64,000 nucleotides of DNA, taken from Saturnia japonica (lineage: Eukaryota > Arthropoda > Insecta > Lepidoptera > Saturniidae). The translations under genes and the position numbers were made by a program. Positions 1-10,759 of the stretch are shown here, piece after piece; positions within the stretch are counted from its first letter, which is position 1, and the number at the start of each line of letters is the position of its first letter. Below the pieces are notes generated by a model that searched no databases, was not told the origin of the DNA, and was given only the letters and a program-made list of their open reading frames with translations. The stretch is taken from the NCBI GenBank assembly GCA_033032175.1, contig CM065307.1:1736001-1800000 (forward strand). The letters are read 5' to 3'.

Positions 1-220
1 CTATTTAAGGTATTTCACCGATTGTATAGTCATTGATATCTAATCAAGTACCCCAGCTTCCTTCAGCTTAACGTAAGTTATTTTACGTAACTATAATTCA
101 AGAAAAAAGCACGACAGCTGTCATGGGATACCCAGTAATTACGAAGTTTTTTTCGCTATAATAATTATTATGTGATGACCAGATTTGTGTGCACTGTTGT
201 ACGTAGAGTATGAGTGGTCG

Positions 221-261
221 TTGGCTTGTTGGTTGGTTGGTTGGTTTGTTGGTTGGTTGGT
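221..261. repeat. (TTGG)n microsatellite
   Basis: Tandem TTGG units with a few TTTG or TTGC interruptions are visible. The flanks (1-386) are otherwise AT-rich DNA with no coding signal that I can see. Confidence 0.8.
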
Positions 262-386
262 AATTTAGAATTTATAAATAAACTCATTTTTTTCTTATTG
301 TTTATAAAGTTATGAAAATAAGTATTTTATTATCAAAATTTGCATGTACTGAATAAATGTATAATTTGTTCATATTTTTATAATAA

Positions 387-746
387 CTAGCGATCGTTCT
401 AAAGTCGAAAATCGAGACGCGACTTTTAGATCATAGACTATTTCCTATTTGACATTTACAGTCTTCGTAAACAATGAGTATTATCTACATCATTTGCTGT
501 TAATTTTCGCTGAGTGACAATGTCAATGTTTTGGGGGAGTCTAAGTTCAATGGCACTCGTCGGGTTAGGATACGCAGTATTAATTTACTTAATTTAATAT
601 AATAGTAACAGATATTATAGATAAATTTTAGCTTTCGGCACTCTTTCTCCATATAAACTTTATCCATGCCAAATCTCACAGTCTTCCGTGCCGAAATACG
701 CTTAAAAAGGTACAGAAAGCTTTTGCTTCACATATTAATATATAGA
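387..746 (-). mobile_element. Helitron-like non-autonomous element, family H3, copy 1
   Basis: One of four copies of a roughly 350-bp dispersed sequence (others at 10413, 50812 and 55386). Read on the minus strand it begins TCTATATATTAAT and ends CGATCGCTAG followed by T. That fits Helitron termini (5' TC, 3' CTRR, insertion between A and T). A short stem (AAAGTCG/CGACTTT) lies just before the CTAG end, as expected for the Helitron terminal hairpin. No coding capacity is visible. The Helitron assignment is inference from the ends; the dispersal is directly seen. Confidence 0.65.
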
Positions 747-929
747 TATTTAACAACCATCGACTAGAGACAGGTTCTGGGTGCAGAATGTAATTAAGTG
801 GAGTATAGATTATAAAGTCATATACCACAGCTGAGGCAATTAAATTTTATGTATGTGTTTTTTAATGTCAGTCATTTTTTTCAGTTTAGCTCGCACCCCA
901 TGACAATTAGCTTCGTTACAAACCTAGAA

Positions 930-2465
930 TCTATACTAATATTATAAAGTTGAAGTGTTTTTTTGTTTGGTTGAACACGATAATCTCAGAAACTACTAGT
1001 TCCAATAGAAAAAATGTTTCAGTGTTGGATAGCGCATTTAACAAAGAAGGTTAGGCTATATAACATCACGCTATGATTAATAAGAATAGAGCATCAATGA
1101 AAAATGTTGGAAAAACGCGCAAATTTTATTTCTTTTCAGAGCTTCCATTGCGTTCGTTGCCTAACTGGTTAAAGATACGCAACAATTGTGTGTGATGGAA
1201 TAATTTTCTCAAAATGTTCTAAAGAAAGTTCGCGGTAGCATATGGATGATATATGTTTTAAGATTTACTCAATATTAACTTCTTTATGGTAATAAAATTT
1301 GTTCTGAAATATTGAATTATTTGCAAAGGTATTTTTATATACATGGTATTAATCCTTATCGAAATAAATACGTTACTCATCACAAGTATTTAATTTTGAA
1401 CAGTAATTGATTTGAATGAATATCTAATGAGATATCACAGTTTCAAAATAACTCGGCAATAAAATAATCATCAAGTACCGTGAGCCCATTTCTATTATGC
1501 AGAATAATGTGCGAGGCGGGAGGCAATGTGAGGAGGAGAGGGCGAATTAACTGGTAAAAAGTCACCATTTCTCGCAACTCCTCTTTTTAAGAACACTCCC
1601 CTGTCTGTCACAGCTATTATCACTTGTCACTTGTCATTCTTTATTGTCACTTGGCGTCGTTATTTCGAGTGACGTCCGCGGTCAGTTGGAATGTAAGGCC
1701 AAGTTAGCCTCAAAGAAGCTTGGTGTGCTTAGTAAAGCGAGACGGTACTTCACGTCGGCTCATCGCCTAAATCTTTATAAAGCGCAAATTCGACCCCACA
1801 TGGAGTAATGTTCTCATCTCTGGGCGGGAGCCCCCCAGTACCAGCTACTTCCTTTTGACCGCATTCAGCGTAGGGCAGCTCGAGTTATTGACGATCAAGC
1901 TCTTTCAGATTGGCTTGATACAATGGTTCTGCGTAGAGATATTGGTTCAGTCTGCATCTTCTACCGCATTTATCATGGGGAGTGTTCCGAGGAATTGTTT
2001 GCATTGATCGCAGCTGTTGAATTTTACCATCGAACATCGCGTCAGAATCGTAAATTCCATCGACACCACCTCGATGTCAAGCGTTCCACAATAGTGCGTT
2101 TTTAAGCCACTTTCTGCCTCGCACAACCACTCTGTGGAATCAGCCGTTGCCTGAGATCTTTCCGAGCCGTTATGACCTGGTGACCTTCAAGAAGAGAGCT
2201 TATTCTTCCTTAAAAGGCTGGCAACGCATTTGCAAGCCCTCGGGTGTTGCGGATGTTTGTGGGCGGCAGTGATCACTTTCCATCAGGTGCGCCACGTGCC
2301 CATTTGGCCCCTTTTTACCATTAACAAAAAAATTGTGTTGCATAAGTGGTTAACAAAGAAAGTTTCAGCTCCTTTAGAATTGTAATAAAAGTGCCTACGA
2401 TCCACTCTCTCTAAACCTGTCTCTCTCTCTTATGTGACGCAGACGACGTTGCGCGGGTCAGCTAG
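930..2465 (+). mobile_element. Helitron-like element, family H1, copy 1, interrupted by a CR1-type LINE
   Basis: It starts TCTATACTAATATTATAAAG and ends GGGTCAGCTAG followed by T, which fits Helitron 5' TC and 3' CTRR ends. The body to about 1520 aligns by eye with the second copy at 58356-58958, and similarity resumes from about 2340 to the end. The intervening DNA contains a LINE 3' fragment (1690-2335). The short stretch 1525-1690 matches neither element and may be further inserted DNA. No Rep/helicase coding is present, so it would be non-autonomous. Confidence 0.7.
1690..2335 (+). pseudogene. CR1-type LINE, ORF2 C-terminal fragment and 3' end
   Basis: The plus strand reads as the C-terminal part of a CR1-like LINE ORF2, downstream of the reverse-transcriptase core: AKLASKKLGVLSKARRYFTS, LNLYKAQIRPHMEY, then IQRRAARVIDDQALS and VCIFYRIYHGECSEELF. 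The tyrosine codon in the MEYC motif has become TAA (1806-1808), and the frame breaks again after 2104, so it is dead. The tail CATCAGGTGCGCCACGTGCC resembles the 3' end common to lepidopteran CR1/Jockey-like LINEs. It is strongly 5'-truncated and lies inside the H1 Helitron. Confidence 0.85.
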
Positions 2466-5400
2466 TTCTAAACTAAAGTATAAGTTAAAATTATAATAAC
2501 TGTAATACGTAATATGTTATAATGAATGTTAAGTATCTTGCAATACACTTATTTCACATTTTGTTTGCTACTATTATATATTCTTTATTGCACAAAAAAA
2601 AAGTACAAATGGAGGACTTAATGCTAAAAAGCATTCTCTGCCAGTCTTCCAAGGGAGCAAGGAAAGGTATATGCAAGGCGTGCATAATGTTAAGTAAAAA
2701 AAAAGAGAAAAAACCTAGCCAATATTCAATTGCTCCAAGTAAAACCTACGTAGCGAATACTTGAAGGAATTTCGAGAGTTGGCCAGTTGGATATTGATAG
2801 GAAGCGAATTCTACAGTCGTGCTGCTGTAACGGCGAAGGATTGGTAAATTTTAATTTTTTTTGGTAATTTGTTAATTCCCCGCTTGATTTTGAGCCATGT
2901 ACCACAAACTGTAATAAAAACTATTTAAAACTCCCTTGTAGGTACCCGTTGTTAACAACATTGTAAGAACAAATTATCTAATTATTATTTGACTAATATA
3001 AAATATTTTTTATAACGTCAGAATTATAAATCGCTGATCTATTTCACATAGCTACATTTCACGAGTGGACATTTATAGAAAATTTATGTGTTAATAAACA
3101 TTGGATCGTAAACAAACCTATAAAAGAAGGTTTGTTATGTGTCAGTAACTCAATATAACTGACATATAAGATAACTTCTCGATAATGGGGCATGAGATAT
3201 GATATTTTATCGTGTATTCTTAGTAACAGTGAATATCGGGATGAAAAACACAAGTAAGCATTTGAAAGAAAAATTAAAATAACATCTCACGCAGTATGCA
3301 AGTACGTCTCGTTACCTTTTTTTAACACGTCGATCATCTTACAGAACAAGAAAGTATCAAAGACGCGGAGTTTGAACGATAAAATCCTGTAAAATTTCAA
3401 ATAATAGTAATATTAAGACTTAAATGCAATTTTTTTTAACAAAATCCACATGAATTATGCGAGTTTTTACACATTTTAATTATGGGACATACTCAAATCG
3501 TGGTGTCTGCCATAGTATTACCACACAGTACTGATTTTAATCTGTCTGATGGTTTTGTTAAATTAGAAAGAAATTTTTCTTCTCCGTATATAAAAAAACA
3601 ATGCAACGAATTTATAAAACGGGATTTCTTGAATTACGTAATTTTTTATTAAACGTGGAAGCACGTAATTCAATATAATAATTAATGCGCGAAACGAAAC
3701 GGGACACCGGGGAAATAATGAATTAAAGGTGAGAATATCCTACAAAGTGAGTCACAAGAATTGGATCGCGTTAATTGAATTAAGATGTTAATTATTATTG
3801 TTTGGGGAAAAGTAACTTTTTAATACGAAATAAATAACAAATAAGACCAACCCGGACATTGATCCGAATCGTACAATGAGTTTGAATTTTTTGATAAAAC
3901 AAAAATTAACATGCAACATGGTGATAAGATGTTTTGTAGTATTAGTTTTTTAGGTTAATACCTTAAATTGAAAATTAGGGATTAGTTAGGGATTCAATAA
4001 ATAGTAAGATACATCAACTCTATTGTATAAGTATATTAAATTATAATATACTTTTAAATGAACGTTATATTTAATACTATACATATGTATATTACAAACA
4101 GCAACACGTTGAATAAAACCCGAGGCCATCAAGGCTCAAAACCCTTGAGGTTTAATAGGATGCCTATGACAAAAACTTGTTAATGAATTTATGAGTGAAA
4201 TAAATAAATATTGATTTCTCTGTGCTTAATTTGAAATTTTCAAGTCATTTTGAGTAGATTGTCCTGAACATATTTATTGTGAATAAAAAGACGTTCACAA
4301 TATTTAATGTGTGCTAAATTAATAGCGCTTGTTTTATTCTTGTTTCGTTTTACAAAGTTACATTAGTGCGTGGTAACAATGTTGATTCTTTATATCGTTC
4401 TTGACTGTAGTTTGCTTTGTGATTCGCTGCTTGCTGTTTTTAGTGTTTCTCGAACCGATCGTGTACTGCCGCCTATCGCTATATTTAACCTCGCCCTTTG
4501 CCTCGCAACCGGTCGTGCGATGGATTCCGTGCGGGGCGTCGCTCAGCCAATGACGCACCTGTGTGCGCGCTTCGCAGAGCGAGGCTAACCGTGGGAAAGG
4601 GATGGCAGTACCATGAGTCACCATGCCAGATGTTCCGAGTCTGGCATGGTTCATCCTTACAACTAGTGAAATTTATACATTTAAACTTACAACTAGCTAT
4701 ATTCTTATTCTAATCATTTTAAAATACACATATGCAGTTCATATTATTATATCTATTCCTAACACGTATTATTTCATTTATTTGTTCATTCTATACTATT
4801 AGACTATCGTTATTCGCTCGCCCCGCTCGCTGTCCGCAACAATATTAATTTACTCGCTAATGCCCACAAACAATCTAAAACTCTGTGCAGATTCCCTAGG
4901 GCAATGAATTATTATCTTGATTATATAACACTTGTAACAGTTTGTGCGGTTCAACTGAAATTATTAATTCTTTATTTTGCTTATATTCATCTTATGCCGT
5001 TTACTTTTTAGCTATCATAAATGTTGATTTTCTTATTTTATATTTTCTTTTTGATATTTAACATATTTTCTCTTGCTTTCCTGCAATCAGTGGGAGTGAT
5101 TTCGTGATAAGGGACGGAAGTGTGTAACAGCAAGCCGGTGAAGAGCGCACAGTTTTTTTTATTTGACTGATGAGCACCCGCTATTTGATTTGACCGATGT
5201 GCGCTCGCGGTGGTAGAGTTGCCCGTCATATGGTACCAACTCATTTTTCGGGAGGTTGGTACTGTCAGCCAACAGTATGTACATGTGTATGATGACTAAG
5301 CGGTTAACCTACAGTGTTTTGTGTATAAAGTAGGCTGTTATATAGTTTTTTGTTTTAAAAACTGAAATTGGTTGGTTTTATTATACACAAATATTTGCAG

Positions 5401-5919
5401 GATTCGATAAACCTAAGGAAAACGCAAAAACAACGTATCACTGATTTCATTCGCAGAATGGCATTGGGACAAATTGGCGTGTCAATGTTCTATTCTCATG
5501 ATTACAATTAATGGATCAAATCACTATTCAGTTTATATTATTTCATCATATTTATCATTAGACCTTTGTCATTTTTTGTCTCTACTTTATTTAGGCTCTT
5601 GGTTCCAAACAGAACGTATCAGTTCCATCATGAAGTAATCTAAATATTTATAAAGGTAAAACTTCGTGCACTTATAACAAAGTAATATAAATTAGCTTCC
5701 TCACTTGGACGTGTAGCCAAGACTTTATAAAAGATGTTTTGATTAATTACATTAGAGTTAAGCTGATCTGTATTGTATTTTCCATAGAGGCTATTCCGCA
5801 AAAACCAGTCAACTAGTGTTACTCAACTTCAATCAATCCACGAATTTTGCTATTCCGTGAATTAGGTTCTATATCATTTGCAAAAACAGATTACCTTTAA
5901 CAAGTGTTTGTTGACAGTA
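2466..5919. other. Intergenic AT-rich DNA
   Basis: No convincing gene is visible here. The open frames are short, lack family motifs and look like chance. The only distinct part is the GC-richer patch at 4440-4660, listed separately. Confidence 0.6.
4440..4660. other. CpG-rich patch with a perfect hairpin
   Basis: This 220-bp stretch is clearly richer in G+C and CpG than its surroundings. It ends with a perfect 10-bp stem (CCATGCCAGA at 4621-4630, TCTGGCATGG at 4640-4649) around a 9-nt loop. A second, weaker hairpin (GTACCAAC/GTTGGTAC) lies at 5233-5262. It could be an old LTR or MITE relic, a promoter or a structured RNA. I cannot decide which. Confidence 0.4.
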
Positions 5920-6225
5920 TTTATATATGGTGCTGAAACGTGGTCGCTAACATTGAGATGGTACTTCTAGGAGTTTCTCTGCGTGATCGAATCATAAATG
6001 TGGATATCCGCAGAAGAACCAAAGTCATCGGCATACCCCTAACAATAACTAGAAATAATTGGGAGTAAGTGGGGCATGTAGCTCGTAGCATGGAAGGCCG
6101 ATGGGCCAAAGAGTTCTCGAGTGGCAGCCGCATACTGGAAGTCGCACCGTGGGCAGACCGACGACCTGGTAGCACAAGGCTGATTTTTTTGGGAGAGACC
6201 AATGCCTAGCATTGGATATCTTTCG
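5920..6225 (+). pseudogene. RTE-clade LINE ORF2 C-terminal remnant
   Basis: Translated pieces in shifting plus-strand frames give YGAETWSLT, LGVSLRDRII and RRRTKVIGI, followed by weaker WAKE..EWQPHTGS-like remains. They match in order the C-terminal part of the better preserved RTE copy at 25359-26807. Frameshifts and a small deletion after WSLT show that it is an old relic. No function is expected. Confidence 0.8.
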
Positions 6226-6874
6226 GTTGAGATTATGAAGTAGATAACTGAAAATTCAACAGCAGTTTACACAATAATATTTGATTAGATAAAATACCAT
6301 TAATATTATAATTATTGTTAACCACTCACGAATTCATTACCAAGCTTCAATTACATAATAGTTTATATCATAATATATACATAGTGGCTGTAATAACTTA
6401 CGTACCTATGTAACACTGTACACTGAAACTAATTTAAACTTGTATCAACGTTTCAAACACAATCAATTATTAATTATTATATTATAATGGATTGCAGCGA
6501 GTGAATCCGTCCGTTCAATTTAAAGTCGTATCTTTTAAGATATAAGGTACAAATTTGTTTGGTAGAATATCGGTAACAATTGCGTCGGCTGCTAAAAGCG
6601 AGATATATATTCGACCATTAAAAAGTTTCGCTTCTGCAACATACGAACGGATGTTCTGAATTTACAACTCTACGTTACAAATTACAAGTAATTTCTATTT
6701 TGATTTAATGAGATGAAATTTTTCTGGTCGTGTAAGGTCTGAAAATATATTTTTCTTTTATAACTGCTACTATTATATTTCATGGATCATCAGACGTTAG
6801 AGTTTTCTCTCCCACCTTTTTTAGTTGTATGTCCATTATGACTATGTCTGGATAATGTCACCCTCGATTTTGAC

Positions 6875-7130
6875 CCATAATTAATCGACTTCAAAAAAGG
6901 TTCTCAATTGAAACGCATTTTTTTTAATGGGTATTCAAGCATAACTTCGTTGTTTATGAACTGATTTAGATGATTCTTTTTTCGTTGATAGTGGCATACC
7001 TCAAGGGTGGTCCCATTTTAATTTCATTGACATTGGACCTTCGACTTCGAAGATACACAAGGGAACTTTTCAAAATCATTAAAGTTGATATTATTTTTTG
7101 TTATAGCCTTTGTTGACTCGATTTAGAACT
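6875..7130 (+). repeat. Dispersed repeat, copy 1 (second copy near 62060-62260)
   Basis: The core TTTAATTTCATTGACATTGG followed by ACCTTCGACTTCGAAG recurs almost unchanged at about 62158-62205. Weaker similarity extends on both sides, including a shared ATTAAAGTTG stretch. Both copies have the same orientation. The family is not identified. Confidence 0.65.
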
Positions 7131-7254
7131 TTTCACTTACTAATTGGTAATATCAATTTAATGTTCCCTACCTGCCACTATCTCATTGAAGAAAGCCTCT
7201 AACTCAATCTAAAACACAATCTATATATTATAATACCTCTACATTTATCTTATT

Positions 7255-7515
7255 AAATAACATAAAAATGGTGAGTAGGGTTTCCAGAGTTCCTTGGGCA
7301 AGGGGGCTTTAAGAGAGGTAGGGCAAAAAGAAATTTCTCTCTACTTGAGGCAGTCTAACTCTTGGAATACCTCTACCCCCCAGAAGATTGCAGCTATATA
7401 ACCTAGTGTTGTGTTGCTGCAGTGATTAGGGTTCCCAGAGCTCTTTGGGGCAGGGGTTTCAAGGTTGGAAAAGTAGTAGTGATATTTATGTCCCAGCGTT
7501 CATAGCCCACCTTGC
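7255..7515 (+). repeat. LINE-tail-like repeat family T, partly duplicated copy
   Basis: The family is marked by GAGGTAGGGCA...AGAAATTT, then CCTCTACCC, AACCTAGTGTT, GTGAGTAGGGTTTCCAGAGT and CAAGCGTCC-like blocks. Other copies are at 22400, 24650 and 42995. Here the GGGTTTCCAGAG block occurs twice (7275 and 7428), so this copy looks like one and a half units. In the 42995 copy the unit ends TACCATCAGGTGA, a LINE-type 3' end, so it probably comes from a CR1-like LINE tail or a SINE sharing that tail. Confidence 0.65.
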
Positions 7516-8570
7516 CACCTTCGATATATAATAAAAAGCATATGGATAAGTCATATAGAACCGGTAATAAAATTAGTAAAGTCTAATTAAAATTCGTGTC
7601 TACCTAATTATAAGCTACCTCACTTCTAAAGAAACAAGATATAGTAGAACTTTATTAACTAATTTTGTCACCGAACTAGCTGGTTTGAGAGATTATCGAA
7701 TTTAGTGGGCTATTTGATCGCAACCGACGCTTGTTGGGATGTGATTACTCGTTTAGTGGTTGTTGTACCCGAGTAAATAGCTTACAGACTGGTGACTCGT
7801 TATCTTATTGAGCTGTTTACTATAAGTTTTATTGCGTTATTATTTAGAAAAAAATTGATTACACAAAATTTTGGTTCCATTAATGCCTTAATAAGGTAAT
7901 TGTAAACGTTCATACTTGCCACCGGTCTGAAAAACATCCTCTGTGATGGACCTGTGTATGTTATGACTAGCTTTCGGACAGCAGTCCCTTTGAGGTTGGT
8001 TATAAATATCAAATAAATAATTTATCAAAAAAATATTTTTTTATCGCGAAAATAAATCATGCTTATAGGCTTATACTAATAAATTAAATTAGTAGTTGGT
8101 TAAAACTATCAACTGTATGCTGGAGGACCAGATCTTCTAATTCTCCGACGGGTATGATGCGGACACCGAATTTTGGAAAAAAAATTATTTTAATTTTGTT
8201 TTCCTCGACCTTGTCAATTCTTCCTGGTTATCCAGCTCCCTAACTATCCAGTACCTTACGAGAAGCTTGTATATGTACAAAGTACTACGTGGTGGTGACA
8301 ATATTAATTTTGAAGCGTAGTGCATAAAAATTCGGGAGGTGTGCGAAAACAAAGTCAGCTGTATTTTCTAAAGAGCTCGTTTGTTACCTTACTGGTTTGC
8401 AAACGAGAATAAAAGCTTAGTCGACAAGAATGCCAGGATTACAGAATAGTAGATTTATTAATGTTAAGCACAGTACAATTGAAGAACACTGGCGACCACT
8501 GAGAGATCGATATTCCACTGCTGGTCATCGTTGTTATGCAAACATAAATTGCAAGCAAACTAAAAAGACT

Positions 8571-9392
8571 AAGGGCTCGTGTAGACGGCGCCAGGGACGC
8601 GCCGCCGCCGCGCCGCCACCGCATTGCCGTCGCATAATTGCTATATCACTATACCTTTTTATGTAATACAGTGCTAGCCACGAAAATTATGCGTGTAGGA
8701 AGTTGAGATTAACTAAAAAAAGTTAGTGTTGGTTTTACTAATCTTTTTCAATGTTTTGATTTTCATCCGAATATAATCACAAAATTTACTCTAATCTTTT
8801 CGTAGATATTTATACTTAGTGTATGGAAACAACCATGTTGTTCTCTTTGCATCAAAAATCTTACTTTTATTTAGCCATTTCTTTACATATAGTATGCAAA
8901 CACTACCTCCTTTTTTTAGTTAAATTTGTAAGTACTTTGACTCATTATAGGTCAGCTAGTTTTACTCAATAAAAGTCTGCAATACGGTTCACTCAAGTCT
9001 TTTATTACTATCGCCACAAAACACACACTTCACCCTCAAGTACGGTCAGGTGCGTGATGTAGTATGCAACGCTATAACAAACGTGAAGCGTGGCGGGGAA
9101 ATACGAACGACTGCCAGTCCACGGTGGCTAAGCTGCCAGCTTGCATTTTGCATACGTGTGTTGGTATGCACTCCTACATCACACCCCTTTTAAAATTTGG
9201 CCCTAAACCCCTACAAATTCAACATATTCGTTAAGCCTATACGTATGATGTTCGTGGCTAGCAATGTATTACTATAAATGTACAGTGATATAGTAATCAT
9301 GCGGGGGCAGCGCGGTGGCGGTGCGTGTACACAGTATAGCGCGGCGACGGCCCGGTTGCGGCACTTCCGCGGTGCCGTCTACTCAAGCCCTT
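8571..9392. mobile_element. 822-bp element with long GC-rich terminal inverted repeats
   Basis: The left end (AAGGGCTCGTGTAGACGGC at 8571) and the reverse complement of the right end (AAGGGCTTGAGTAGACGGC, ending at 9392) match. The match continues for about 130-150 bp with indels, through GC-rich GCCGCCACCGC blocks, then CTATATCACT and GCTAGCCACGAA. Both ends are flanked by ACT (8568-8570 and 9393-9395), a candidate 3-bp target duplication. The middle (8700-9235) has no transposase ORF and may hold further insertions, including a GGTCAGCTAGT Helitron-like end at 8950-8960. It is a MITE-like DNA transposon by structure. A 3-bp duplication would suit PIF/Harbinger, but I cannot prove the superfamily. 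Confidence 0.75.
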
Positions 9393-10412
9393 ACTTTATC
9401 GGATGCAGATCCTACCACCCTGTTTGATTACTGTACTGCGATTTTTCACTTCCATGAAGTGAATTGACAATCTCTAATGTGAAACTTGAAAATAATGTTG
9501 TCACATTTAATATAAAAAATATTCCTACATTAAATATTTTGTTATTTAATCAAATTTGCTCCTTTTCTACTTTAATAGCAATAATTCAGTATTTACATAA
9601 GATACAGTAACGAATTATACCATTATGAAATCTACTGAAAACCGACATTAATTTAAAATTATTGGTCACTCATGTTTTCATACATTTTTTTATACCCAAG
9701 AAGCTTATAAACTTTGTAAAAAAAAATATTTTAGCAAATTTCTCACAGAAAAATTAATTCAAGTTTTTTTTTTAATAGTACCATAGCTAGTCAAACTATT
9801 TACTGCTTATCGATTGGCATAGTTAGCGTATAATAAAAGAACAACAAAAAACCGATAGAATTCAGTCATTTGTGGTCGCAGTGTACAAGAATGTAAAACA
9901 AGATAAAAAAATTAATAGTTATTTATTCAAAAAAATCATATCTTAAGTACTACCTAGGATATATTTTGTTTTGCATTTTTTTCTGAACGGCCATAAGTTC
10001 TGCTATAAGCCATTTCAAGGTTATCCATTCATTACCGGACATCCTGTATAGATTAAAACTCTTTACCCTTGCTTTATTTGGTGGATATCAGCTTACACTT
10101 TCAGTCAATAGTTCAAAAGTAGTCTTCTATTGAACATTGGACTAAGCAGACTATAACATGTTAGGCAAACAAAAATATATCAGAACTAATTTCTACCCAC
10201 GTAGACACAAAGAAATGAGAAAAAAATACATTTAATTCATACCTTAGTATCACATATGGCGTTGTTTTTTGTAAAGCAGATCACGTTCTGCAATTGATAA
10301 AGGGCTTGGGCTCACCTGTGCCGCGCACGTCTCGCCCTAAGTAAACACAACCGCGTGATATAACATTAAAGGATTATTATATTCTTGTCTCAAAAAAATT
10401 ACTGCATTGGTA
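9393..10412. other. Intergenic DNA with a possible transposon end
   Basis: No gene is visible. The stretch TTACCGGACATCCTGTATAG (10032-10051) resembles the end of IS630/mariner-type elements and the terminus of the element at 46970-48098. No partner end was found, so it would be a solo relic. Confidence 0.4.
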
Positions 10413-10759
10413 TCTATATATTAATGCGTGAAGTAAAAGCTTTCTACCCCTTTTTATGCGTATTGCGTGCACGGAAGGCTGTAAGATTTGGCATGGTTAA
10501 AGTTTATAGCAAAGAGAAGGAGTGCAGAAAGCTAAAATTTATCTATAATATCTGTTACTAATATATTAAATTAAATAAAGTAATATAGCGAATCCTAACC
10601 TGACAAGTGCCGTTGAACTTAGACCCCCAAAATATTGACATTATCACTCAACGAAAAGTGACACCATGTTAAGGTTCATGAATACTGTAAATGTCAAACC
10701 AAAAATAGTCTATGATTAAAAAGTCGCGGATCGATTTTTGACCTTGGGGCGACCGCTAG
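10413..10759 (+). mobile_element. Helitron-like non-autonomous element, family H3, copy 2
   Basis: This copy begins TCTATATATTAATGCGTGAAG and ends CGACCGCTAG. It sits between TA and T, as expected for a Helitron. It is the inverse orientation of copies 1, 3 and 4 and matches them along its length, including the shared blocks CTGTAAGATTTGGCATGG and ATAATATCTGTTACT. It has no coding capacity. Confidence 0.7.

Larger units (their letters stand above)
6226..8570. other. Intergenic DNA with two dispersed repeats
   Basis: Apart from the repeats at 6875-7130 and 7255-7515, which are listed separately, I see only AT-rich sequence without coding signal. Confidence 0.55.

Noticed and set aside
8439..8666. 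Overlapping plus and minus frames of 61-78 codons.
   Set aside because: They span the left inverted arm of the 8571-9392 element and owe their openness to its GC-rich repeats.
9055..9182. TGATGTAG...CTACATCA inverted ends and a CAATAAAAG signal, considered as a solo LTR.
   Set aside because: No second copy, no duplication at the borders and no primer-binding site, so I could not support it.
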